A DNA stretch of 12,320 nt from Solirubrobacterales bacterium (GTDB taxonomy: Bacteria; Actinomycetota; Thermoleophilia; Solirubrobacterales; Solirubrobacteraceae): positions 1 to 12,320 of the forward strand of contig JAOPZQ010000084.1 of assembly GCA_025964075.1 (NCBI GenBank). The letters run 5' to 3'. This document shows positions 1 through 6,770 of this stretch, one piece after another. Positions within the stretch are counted from its first letter, which is position 1. Each line of letters begins with the position of its first letter. A program made the translations under genes and the position numbers. The notes beneath the pieces were generated by a model that was not told where the DNA came from, ran no database searches, and saw only the letters and a program-made list of their open reading frames with translations.

Positions 1-1
1 G

Positions 2-271
2 ACGCAGGGCGGGATGATCTTCGGTGAGCCGGCGGGTCAGCCGACCGGAGCGGTGCGGGTCAGCGTCTCGGTGGACGGCGAGCTGGTGAAGGAGGCGTCG
101 CGGGATGTCGACGACGCGCGCGAGATCTACGACCGCGCCCGCGCGGCGCTGGAGCTGCGACCGGGCGACCACGTCGCCACGGGGAGCTTCTTCCCGGCGA
201 TGCCGATGGTCGCCGGCAAGTGGGTCGTCGACTTCGGCGACTTCGGTCGTCTGGCCATGACCGTTCGATGA
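2..271 (+). CDS. 2-keto-4-pentenoate hydratase-like protein, C-terminal part (5' truncated)
   Basis: The reading frame is open from base 2 and enters from outside the window, so only about the last 89 residues are present. The C-terminal half (GDHVATGS, then a Pro-rich turn, then AGKWVVDFGDFGRL) matches the closing beta-strands of the FAA-hydrolase/2-keto-4-pentenoate hydratase fold, where TGS and a final DFG-x-LG-like strand are usual. Hydratases of this group (MhpD, HpcG) add water to 2-oxo-alkenoates to give 4-hydroxy-2-oxo acids. The stop overlaps the start of the following HpcH/HpaI aldolase by 4 bases, and hydratase then aldolase is the classic order of meta-cleavage lower pathways, which supports the call. 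The part before GDHVATGS does not closely resemble MhpD or HpcG, so a different FAA-hydrolase subclass is possible. The metal-binding residues lie upstream of the window. Confidence 0.55.
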   Translation, partial: TQGGMIFGEPAGQPTGAVRVSVSVDGELVKEASRDVDDAREIYDRARAALELRPGDHVATGSFFPAMPMVAGKWVVDFGDFGRLAMTVR

Positions 272-1053
272 GCTCGAGCGTGCTCGAGGCGAGCCGGCTC
301 CTCAAGCGTCGGTGGACTGCGGACGAGCCGACCTTCGGCGCGTGGGTCGCGTCCGACAGCGCTCACGTCGTCGAGCTGCTCTGCGCCGCGAGCCCGGACT
401 GGATCGTCCTCGACGGCCAGCACGGATATGCGAGCCTGCCCGTGGTTCCCGGTCTCCTGAGGGCCGCCGCGATCTCGCGGGTCCCGTCCATCGTGCGGGT
501 GCCGGAGAACAACGGAGCCGTCATCGGGAGCATGCTCGACCTCGGCGCTGTCGGCGTCATCGTCCCGATGGTCGACGACCGAGCGGACGCCGAGCGCGCG
601 GCATCCGCGTGCCGGTACGGTCCCGCCGGACGGCGCAGCTGGGGCGCGTTCCGGGCGGCCCTGGCGCCACCGGCTCCGTACACCCCCGCGGTCGGGGACG
701 AGACCGCGATCTGCCTGGTGATGGTCGAGACCGTGAAGGCGGTCGCGAACGTCGAGGAGATCGTGGCGGTCGACGGCGTCGACGGCGTGTTCGTCGGCCC
801 GCTCGACCTGGCGATCTCGGCCGGGAAGCCTCCGTCCTACACGGTCGACGACCCCGACGTGCGGGCTCAGATGCTCCACGTCCGCGACGTCTGCCGCGCC
901 GCGGGCAAGGTCGTCGGCACGTTCCCCGCCACCGCCCACGTCCACCGCTGGGTGGAGGAGGGCTACCAGTTCCTCGGGCTGGTCTCCGACGCCGAGGTCC
1001 TGACCCGAGTAGCCGGTCAGATGCTCGCCACCGCCAGGAAGGAGCAGGCGTGA
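268..1053 (+). CDS. HpcH/HpaI family class II aldolase (4-hydroxy-2-oxo-acid aldolase type)
   Basis: A 261-residue cytoplasmic TIM-barrel protein, the usual length for the HpcH/HpaI family. Known members cleave 4-hydroxy-2-oxo acids to pyruvate (or another 2-oxo acid) plus an aldehyde, using a divalent metal. Expected residues are visible: LDGQHG with H52 (general base position), VRVP with R77, GVIVPMV at 96-102, VMVET with metal ligand E154, and GVFVGPLDL with metal ligand D180. Their spacing tracks HpaI (H45, R70, E149, D175). ATG at 268 was chosen over the in-frame ATG at 220 because it gives a 4-base ATGA overlap with the preceding gene and fits the family N-terminus. No clear ribosome binding site is present, so translation is probably coupled. 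The stop overlaps the next gene by 4 bases. The aldehyde substrate is unknown. Citrate-lyase-beta members have a similar fold but lack this exact motif set. Confidence 0.88.
   Translation: MSSSVLEASRLLKRRWTADEPTFGAWVASDSAHVVELLCAASPDWIVLDGQHGYASLPVVPGLLRAAAISRVPSIVRVPENNGAVIGSMLDLGAVGVIVPMVDDRADAERAASACRYGPAGRRSWGAFRAALAPPAPYTPAVGDETAICLVMVETVKAVANVEEIVAVDGVDGVFVGPLDLAISAGKPPSYTVDDPDVRAQMLHVRDVCRAAGKVVGTFPATAHVHRWVEEGYQFLGLVSDAEVLTRVAGQMLATARKEQA
1037..1044 (+). promoter_or_regulatory. ribosome binding site fixing the GTG start at 1050
   Basis: GGAAGGAG lies 5 bases before GTG 1050, inside the end of the aldolase gene. It supports the GTG start over any other start for the large oxidoreductase. 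Confidence 0.75.
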
Positions 1054-4000
1054 GCGCGACGGCGACACCGCCTGTCGACAAGTACGTGGGCGACGGCGCC
1101 GCGTTCATCACCGGTCTCCAGGCGCTCGTCCGCCTCCCGCTCGAGCAGCGTGCGGCCGACGAGCGCGCCGGACTGCGCACGGCCGTCCTCATCTCCGGCT
1201 ATCCGGGATCCCCGCTCGGGGGCCTCGACCTCGAGCTCGAGCGGAACGCCGCGCTCCTCGAGGCGCGCGACATCGTCCACCAGCCGGGGGTGAACGAGGA
1301 CCTCGCCGCCACGTCGATCCTCGGCAGCCAGCGCGCGCACACCGTTCCCGGCGCACGGTACGAGGGCGTCGTCGGCATCTGGTACGGGAAGGCGCCGGGG
1401 CTCGACCGCTCGGGCGACGCCATGCGCCACGGCAACTACGGCGGGGTCGCACCCGCCGGAGGAGTCCTCGTCGTCGTCGGCGATGACCCGACCGCCAAGT
1501 CGTCCACCGTGCCGGCGGCCTCGGAGGGCACGCTCGCGGCGCTGCTCATGCCGGTGCTCTATCCGGGCGACGTGCAGGAGGTCGTCGAGCTGGGCCTGCA
1601 CGGCATCGCGATGTCGCGATGCTCGGGGCTCTGGGTGGGCTTCAAGATGGCCGTCAACGTGGCGGACGGCTGGGGGTCCGTGGTGCTCGCGCCCGGGCGG
1701 GTGGAGCCGAAGATGGTCGGCGCCGAGCTCGACGGTCGCGCCCACCGGCACGAGCCGACGCGCGTGTTCCTGGGCCAGAACGTCCACGACATGGAGCATT
1801 CGCTGGTCCACGCGCGGCTGAACGCGGCGCTCGCCTACGCGCGCGCGAACGAGCTCAACCGCGTCGTCCACAGGACGGATCACGACGTGCTTGGGATCGT
1901 CGCCGTCGGGAAGACCTACTACGACCTGCGCCAGGCGCTCTCGGACATGGGAGTCGACGACGACGACCTCGGCCGGCTCGGCGTCCGACTGCTCCACATC
2001 CGCATGCCCTATCCGCTCGACGGCGAGCTGCTGCGGGACTTCGCGGGCGGGCTCGACAAGCTGCTCGTCCTCGAGGACAAGCAGCCGTTCGTCGAGCGCT
2101 TCGTGAAGGAGGAGCTCTACAACCTCGCGCGGCGCCCGACCGTCATCGGGAAGCAGGACGAGCAGGGACGGCCGTTGGCGAGGCTGGACTACGAGCTCGA
2201 TCCGGACGCGATCGCCGAGATCGTGGGGCCGCGGCTGGTCGCGGGCCGTCCGGTGCCGTCGGTCGAGGCCCGGCTCCGGAGCCTGCGCAGCCGGCCGGCG
2301 ATCGGTCCCCTGCCGGTCGCGCGCTCGGCGTACTTCTGCTCGGGCTGCCCCCACAACTCCTCGCTGAAGGCGCCCGAGGGCTCGCTGGTCGCCGCCGGCA
2401 TCGGCTGTCACGGGATGGTGCAGCTCATGCGCGGGGAGGAGGACGGCGTCGGCAACGTGATCGGGATGACGCAGATGGGTGGCGAGGGAGCGCAGTGGAT
2501 CGGGCAGGCTCCCTTCACCGACTCGCGCCACGTGTTCCAGAACCTCGGCGACGGAACGTTTCACCATTCCGGCAGCCTCGCCGTGCGCGCGGCGGTCGCG
2601 GCCAAGGTGAACGTCACCTACAAGCTGCTGTGGAACTCCCACGTGTCGATGACCGGTGGCCAGGCGCCGACCGGCGGGATGAGCCTGCCGGACGCCGTGC
2701 GCTCCCTGATCGCGGAAGGGGTTCGCAAGGTCATCGTGACCTCCGACGACGTCAGCCGGTGGGACGGCCGCCTTCCCGCCGGCGTCGAGGCGTGGAGCCG
2801 CGAGCGCCTCCTCGAGGCGCAGGAGGTGCTGTCCCGAGAGGACGGGATCACGGTCCTCGTCCACGACCAGGAGTGCGCCGCCGAGCTCCGGCGCCGGCGC
2901 AAGCGCGGGACGGCCGTCGAGCCGACGCAGCGCGTCTTCATCAACGAGCGCGTCTGCGAGGGATGCGGCGACTGCGGCGTGAAGTCCAACTGCCTGTCGG
3001 TCCAGCCCGTCGACACGGAGTTCGGACGGAAGACGCAGATCCACCAGGCGTCCTGCAACAAGGACTACTCGTGTCTGAAGGGCGACTGTCCTTCCTTCAT
3101 CACGGTCGTTCCCGGCAAGCGGGGGTCGGCGCCCGGGCCCGCGCCGCTCAGCCGCGACGACCTCCCGGACCCGGTCGTGCGTCGGGACGAGTGGCCCGAG
3201 TTCGGCATGCGACTGTCGGGGATCGGGGGCACCGGCGTCGTGACCGTCGCGCAGGTCCTCGCCACCGCCGCAATGCTCGACGGCTGGCATGTACGCGGGA
3301 TGGATCAGACCGGGCTGGCTCAGAAGGGCGGCGCGGTGGTCTCGGACCTCAGGCTCATGCCGTCCGCGATCGAGACGTCGGGGAGGCTGTCGGCGGGGCG
3401 ATGCGACCTCTACCTGGCCGGGGATCTCCTCGCCGCGGCGGCGCAGCCGAACCTCGTGGCCGCCGATCCCGAGCGAACGGTGGCGGTGCTCTCGACGACC
3501 CGGGTACCCACCGGGGGGATGATCGCCGACGTCACGGCGACCTATCCGCCCCAGACCGAGCTCGTCGAGCGGATCCTCGCGCGGTGCGATGCGGACGCGA
3601 GCTTCGCCCTCGATGCGCAGCACGCGGCGGAGCGCCTCTTCGGGACGGACGTCGTCGCCAACATGCTGCTCCTCGGCGTCGCCCTCCAGACCGGCGCGCT
3701 GCCGGTCTCGCCCGAGGCCGTCGAGCGGGCGATCGAGAAGAACGGCGCGGCGGTGCCTCTCAACGTGCAGGCGTTCCGGCGCGGTCGGCAGGCGGTGGCG
3801 GATCCGGAAGCGTTCGCGGCGGCGGTCGCGGCCACCGAGCCCGTCTCGACCGGCGACCTGAGGCTCACCTCTGCCGAGGAGAGGATCGCGGCGAGCGTCG
3901 GCGCCGCGCCCGACAGTCCGCTCGGCGGGGCCGTCCGGATACGCGTGGCCGAGCTCGCGGCCTACCAGGACCTCTCCTACGCGACGCGCTATGCCGGCTG

Positions 4001-4541
4001 GGTCGAGCGCGTCCGCGCGGCGGAAGCGGAGCGCACGCCGGGACGGACGGAGCTCGCCGAAGCGGTCGCGTTCTCCTTGCACAAGCTCATGGCCTACAAG
4101 GACGAGTACGAGGTGGCCCGGCTGCATCTCGACCCCCGGCTGCACGCCGAGATCGAGGCCGAGTTCGGCGCCGGGGCGCGGTTCCGGTATCGCCTCCATC
4201 CTCCGATCCTGCGCGCCATGGGATACGACCGGAAGATCGAGCTCGGGCGTTGGTTCGACCCCGCCTTCCGCGTCCTGCGGGCGATGCGGAGGCTGCGGGG
4301 CACGCGGCTGGACCTCTTCGGGTACGCGCGCGTGCGGCGCGTCGAGCGAGAGCTGGTCCGCGAGTTCGAGGGCCTCCTCGAAGGTCTGCTGCGGCGCCTG
4401 AGCCCGTCGAACCACGCAGCGGCGGTGGAGCTCGCGCGGCTGCCCGACATGGTGCGCGGCTACGAGGAGATCAAGCTCGGCAACGTCGCGCGGTACCGGC
4501 AGCGGTCCGAGGAGCTGACGAGGCGGCTCGCGGAAGCCTGA
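1050..4541 (+). CDS. Fused indolepyruvate ferredoxin oxidoreductase-type 2-oxoacid:acceptor oxidoreductase
   Basis: A 1163-residue single-chain enzyme of the fused IorA-IorB type. It oxidatively decarboxylates a 2-oxo acid with CoA to an acyl-CoA, passing electrons to ferredoxin. Domain order seen: alpha/pyrimidine-binding region from about residue 12 (SGYPGSPLGG, GVNEDLAA); TPP domain with YFCSGCPHN at 428, GDG at 500-502 and NSH at 529; a ferredoxin insert with C636, C639, C642, C648 and C669, C675, C680, enough for two 4Fe-4S clusters; gamma domain opening GIGGTGV near 724; and a C-terminal region (about 930-1140, with LMAYKDEYEVARL) matching the DUF6537-type tail of these fusions. Length and cysteines look intact. 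Aryl- or branched-chain 2-oxo acids are typical substrates, but specificity cannot be read. The GTG start overlaps the aldolase stop by 4 bases; the dehydrogenase gene follows after 2 bases. Confidence 0.93.
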   Translation: MSATATPPVDKYVGDGAAFITGLQALVRLPLEQRAADERAGLRTAVLISGYPGSPLGGLDLELERNAALLEARDIVHQPGVNEDLAATSILGSQRAHTVPGARYEGVVGIWYGKAPGLDRSGDAMRHGNYGGVAPAGGVLVVVGDDPTAKSSTVPAASEGTLAALLMPVLYPGDVQEVVELGLHGIAMSRCSGLWVGFKMAVNVADGWGSVVLAPGRVEPKMVGAELDGRAHRHEPTRVFLGQNVHDMEHSLVHARLNAALAYARANELNRVVHRTDHDVLGIVAVGKTYYDLRQALSDMGVDDDDLGRLGVRLLHIRMPYPLDGELLRDFAGGLDKLLVLEDKQPFVERFVKEELYNLARRPTVIGKQDEQGRPLARLDYELDPDAIAEIVGPRLVAGRPVPSVEARLRSLRSRPAIGPLPVARSAYFCSGCPHNSSLKAPEGSLVAAGIGCHGMVQLMRGEEDGVGNVIGMTQMGGEGAQWIGQAPFTDSRHVFQNLGDGTFHHSGSLAVRAAVAAKVNVTYKLLWNSHVSMTGGQAPTGGMSLPDAVRSLIAEGVRKVIVTSDDVSRWDGRLPAGVEAWSRERLLEAQEVLSREDGITVLVHDQECAAELRRRRKRGTAVEPTQRVFINERVCEGCGDCGVKSNCLSVQPVDTEFGRKTQIHQASCNKDYSCLKGDCPSFITVVPGKRGSAPGPAPLSRDDLPDPVVRRDEWPEFGMRLSGIGGTGVVTVAQVLATAAMLDGWHVRGMDQTGLAQKGGAVVSDLRLMPSAIETSGRLSAGRCDLYLAGDLLAAAAQPNLVAADPERTVAVLSTTRVPTGGMIADVTATYPPQTELVERILARCDADASFALDAQHAAERLFGTDVVANMLLLGVALQTGALPVSPEAVERAIEKNGAAVPLNVQAFRRGRQAVADPEAFAAAVAATEPVSTGDLRLTSAEERIAASVGAAPDSPLGGAVRIRVAELAAYQDLSYATRYAGWVERVRAAEAERTPGRTELAEAVAFSLHKLMAYKDEYEVARLHLDPRLHAEIEAEFGAGARFRYRLHPPILRAMGYDRKIELGRWFDPAFRVLRAMRRLRGTRLDLFGYARVRRVERELVREFEGLLEGLLRRLSPSNHAAAVELARLPDMVRGYEEIKLGNVARYRQRSEELTRRLAEA
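4532..4536 (+). promoter_or_regulatory. ribosome binding site for the hydroxy-acid dehydrogenase
   Basis: GGAAG lies 7 bases before ATG 4544, within the last codons of the oxidoreductase gene. It sets the start of the next cistron. Confidence 0.6.
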
Positions 4542-4543
4542 CC

Positions 4544-5758
4544 ATGGATCTCAAGAGGCTCTTCGTCCTCGACGTCAAGCGGTCCTTCGCGCGGGGGCCG
4601 TCCAGTGCGTACACCATCGACGACCTGCGAGTTCAGGCGGCGCGCCGGCTGCCGAGGATCATCTACGACTTCGTCGAGGGCGGCGCGGAGGACGAGGTGA
4701 CCGTGCGCCGGAACCGGGCGGCCTTCGGCGAGATCGGACTGGAGCCCGAGTACCTCCGGGATGTCGCCAGGAGAGACGTCTCGACGACGATCCTGGGCAC
4801 CGAGGTCGCATCGCCCGTCGTCCTCGGGCCGACCGGGTTGCAGCGGCTGGCCCACGTCGACGGCGAGCTTGCCGTGGCGCGGGCGGCAGGCGCGATGGGA
4901 TCGATCTACGTCGCGGCGACGGCGTCGAGCTACACCATCGAGCAGATCGCCGCCGTGTCGGGAGGCCCGCTGTGGTTCCAGCTCTACCTGTGGAGCTCGC
5001 GAGAGGTCCTGGCCGGGCTCGTCGAACGTGCGCGCGCCGCCGGCTGCCTGGCCCTGTGCCTCACGATCGATGTCCCGGTGCTCGGCCGTCGTGAGCGTGA
5101 CCTTCGCAACGGTATGTCCGTCCCACCTCGGGTCGGGCTGAGGAACGCCCTCAACGCCGTGCGAAGGCCGCGCTGGCTCTACGGCATCGCGCAGGGCGAC
5201 GACCTCACCTACGTCAATCTTCGCGACGCGCTCGGCACGGATGGCCATGGGCTGTCGCTGATGGAGTACATGGACACCCGCCTGACGAACCCCGCGGCCA
5301 CGTGGGAGGAGCTCGCGTGGCTGCGATCCCTCTGGGACGGGCCGCTCGTCGTCAAGGGAATCACGAGCGTCGCCGACGCGAGGCGCGCGGTGGAAGCCGG
5401 CAGCGACGGCATCGTCGTCTCCAACCACGGTGGCCGGCAGCTCGACGGGGCACCGGCGACGATCGAGCGCCTTCCCCAGATCGTCGCGGCCGTCGGCGAT
5501 CGCGTCGAGGTCTTCCTCGACGGCGGTGTGCGTCGGGGGACGGACGTGCTGAAGGCGATCGCGATGGGCGCGCGGGCGTGCCTCGTCGGGCGTCCCTACT
5601 GGTACGGCTTGGCGGCCGGCGGCGAGCTGGGTGTGCGGCGGTGCCTCGAGATCTACAACGCGGAGCTGGAGCGAGCGCTGGCCCTGGTCGGTCGACCCAC
5701 GCTCGGTGACCTGTCGCCCGACGTCGTTCGCATGCCGGCCGGGTGGGCCGTCGAATAG
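4544..5758 (+). CDS. FMN-dependent alpha-hydroxy-acid dehydrogenase/oxidase (LldD/mandelate dehydrogenase family)
   Basis: A 404-residue TIM-barrel flavoprotein that oxidises a (usually S) 2-hydroxy acid to a 2-oxo acid. Motifs seen: YDFVEGGAEDE near 41-51, GPTGL, WFQLY with Q146 and Y148, LTIDVP with T174, VVKGIT with FMN-contacting K271, and SNHGGRQLDG with catalytic H295 and R298, then the phosphate-binding GRPYWYGLA. The N-terminus is about 20 residues longer than LldD. The overall pattern (GGAEDE, GRRERDL, LSPD near the end) is closer to mandelate dehydrogenase than to lactate oxidase. The residue equivalent to active-site Tyr24 of glycolate oxidase is Phe (F43). Last gene of the + operon, 2 bases after the oxidoreductase whose 2-oxo-acid substrate it could supply. 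No membrane anchor was recognised by eye. The acceptor (quinone, cytochrome or oxygen) is unknown. Confidence 0.92.
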   Translation: MDLKRLFVLDVKRSFARGPSSAYTIDDLRVQAARRLPRIIYDFVEGGAEDEVTVRRNRAAFGEIGLEPEYLRDVARRDVSTTILGTEVASPVVLGPTGLQRLAHVDGELAVARAAGAMGSIYVAATASSYTIEQIAAVSGGPLWFQLYLWSSREVLAGLVERARAAGCLALCLTIDVPVLGRRERDLRNGMSVPPRVGLRNALNAVRRPRWLYGIAQGDDLTYVNLRDALGTDGHGLSLMEYMDTRLTNPAATWEELAWLRSLWDGPLVVKGITSVADARRAVEAGSDGIVVSNHGGRQLDGAPATIERLPQIVAAVGDRVEVFLDGGVRRGTDVLKAIAMGARACLVGRPYWYGLAAGGELGVRRCLEIYNAELERALALVGRPTLGDLSPDVVRMPAGWAVE

Positions 5759-5775
5759 CCCCGCCCCCACTCAGG

Positions 5776-6132
5776 TCACGCGGAAGCTTGGGCGACGAGC
5801 AGCTCCTCGGTGTGCAGCTCGGCCCAACGCGAGAGCGAGCGCACCGGTTCGAGCAGCGTGGCGCCGAGCTCGGTGAGCCGGTACTCCACCCCCGGGGGCG
5901 CGCTGGGAAGACGCCGGCGTTCGACGAGTCCGTTGCGCTCGAGCTTGCGCAGCGTCTGCGTGAGCATCTTCTTGCTGATGCCGCCGATCCGCTCCTGCAG
6001 CTCGGCGTAGCGCCGGGGTCCTTCGCCGAGGGCGAACACCACGACGACCGACCACGTGTCGGCGACGAGACTGAGCGTGGTGCGCGCGGGACAGTCGGCG
6101 AGAAAGACGTCGTACTCGATGCAGGCAATCAT
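5776..6132 (-). CDS. HxlR-family winged-helix transcriptional regulator
   Basis: A 118-residue protein of typical HxlR size. It shows the family hallmarks: an N-terminal cysteine (C14, in DCPARTTL), a tryptophan where GKWT normally stands (W27, in ADTWSVVV), GPRRYAELQ at 38-46, GISKKMLTQTLRKLERNGLV as recognition region at 51-70, and a wing ending VEYRLTELG at 82-90. Family members sense aldehydes, quinones or redox state and bind DNA as dimers; the conserved Cys may be the sensor. The start is ATG 6132, because an in-frame stop lies at 6151-6153 upstream. It sits 23 bases behind the HAD gene on the same strand, so it may be the last gene of that operon, and it converges with the hydroxy-acid dehydrogenase across only 17 bases that show no terminator. 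Its targets are unknown; the aldehyde-producing + operon is one candidate. Confidence 0.9.
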   Translation of the reverse strand: MIACIEYDVFLADCPARTTLSLVADTWSVVVVFALGEGPRRYAELQERIGGISKKMLTQTLRKLERNGLVERRRLPSAPPGVEYRLTELGATLLEPVRSLSRWAELHTEELLVAQASA

Positions 6133-6141
6133 AGGATTGCC
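6124..6141. promoter_or_regulatory. 18-bp inverted repeat across the hxlR start codon (possible operator or mRNA hairpin)
   Basis: GGCAATC (6124-6130), ATAG (6131-6134) and GATTGCC (6135-6141) form a perfect 7-bp inverted repeat with a 4-base spacer. The hxlR ATG (6132-6130 on the minus strand) begins inside it. It could be an autoregulatory site for the dimeric HxlR protein or a hairpin masking the start codon; the minus strand has only a distant GAGGTG/AAGG as ribosome binding sequence. Function is inferred. Confidence 0.4.
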
Positions 6142-6155
6142 GCCCTGCCTTCACC

Positions 6156-6770
6156 TCAGATGAGCGCCGACAGGTCGTCGGCGATCGCGTGAGCGTCGCG
6201 TAGCTCGTCGTCGGCGTGGGTGGTGCGCAGCGCGATCACCGTCGCGCCGGCCGCGCGCCCGGCGAGGATCCCGGCCGGCGCGTCCTCGAGCACGACGCAG
6301 CGCGCCGGGTCGGCGCCCAGGCGGCGCGCGGCGATCACGAAGCACGCCGGGTCCGGCTTCCCCCGCTCGAGGCCGTCGGAGGACACGAGCACGCGCGGGA
6401 TCGGGAGACCGGCCGCGCGCAAACGCGTCTCGGCGAGCGCGGTCGAGCAGGAGGTCACGATCGCGAGCCGGCGATCGCTCGCCATGAGCCGGGCGGCGCC
6501 CGGCAGCGCCGACACGCCGGCGGTGTCGTGGACCTCGGCATCCTCGACCGCGGCGGCCTCGGCGTCGTGGTCGGCGTCGGGCGCGAGCAGCCGGACCGTC
6601 TCGCGCGAGGGGCGACCCTGCGCGAAACGGCGGACCGCCTCGCCGTCGAGGCGGTGGCGAGCCGCGAACGCGTCCCACGCGCGGCGGACCGGGGCCGCCG
6701 AGTCGACGAGCGTGCCGTCGAGGTCGACGAGAAGCGCGTCGGCGCGGGCGAGCACGTCTGCCGGCGTCAT
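6156..6770 (-). CDS. HAD-superfamily sugar-phosphatase (HxpA/YfbT-like)
   Basis: A 204-residue HAD hydrolase with all four motifs: DLDGT with nucleophile D16 and general acid D18, IVTSCS with T106/S107, GKPDP with K138, and VLEDAPAG with E162/D163. The cap region (RAWDAFAARHRL, then TAGVSALPGA) resembles E. coli HxpA (YfbT), a hexitol/sugar-phosphate phosphatase. It probably hydrolyses a small phosphosugar in the cytoplasm; beta-phosphoglucomutase-like relatives exist, but the HxpA-like TAGVSALPGA stretch favours a phosphatase. ATG 6770 overlaps the MFS stop by 4 bases and fits the domain start; an in-frame extension as far as 7157 only overlaps the transporter gene and shows no domain. The DeoR neighbour, whose family senses phosphosugars, supports a sugar-phosphate substrate. 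The exact substrate is unknown. Confidence 0.88.
   Translation of the reverse strand: MTPADVLARADALLVDLDGTLVDSAAPVRRAWDAFAARHRLDGEAVRRFAQGRPSRETVRLLAPDADHDAEAAAVEDAEVHDTAGVSALPGAARLMASDRRLAIVTSCSTALAETRLRAAGLPIPRVLVSSDGLERGKPDPACFVIAARRLGADPARCVVLEDAPAGILAGRAAGATVIALRTTHADDELRDAHAIADDLSALI

Noticed and set aside
399..425. LDGQHG in the aldolase, with Gln where HpaI has Glu in its DxEH motif
   Set aside because: As I recall, a Gln before the His is frequent in the wider HpcH/HpaI family, and the His, Arg and both metal ligands are intact, so it is not evidence of lost function.
312..1049. In-frame extension of the oxidoreductase upstream of GTG 1050
   Set aside because: It overlaps the whole aldolase gene, is Arg/Gly-rich without domains, and a strong ribosome binding site marks 1050.
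1017..4415. A 1132-codon open frame on the minus strand opposite the large oxidoreductase
   Set aside because: It lies antisense to a gene with clear motifs and cysteine clusters; long antisense frames are expected at this GC content, and its translation shows no domain.
1619..4543. In-frame extension of the hydroxy-acid dehydrogenase upstream of ATG 4544
   Set aside because: It overlaps the oxidoreductase, has shadow composition, and the family N-terminus fits ATG 4544 with GGAAG upstream.
5759..5775. Possible bidirectional terminator between the dehydrogenase and hxlR
   Set aside because: The 17-bp gap contains no inverted repeat or T-tract.
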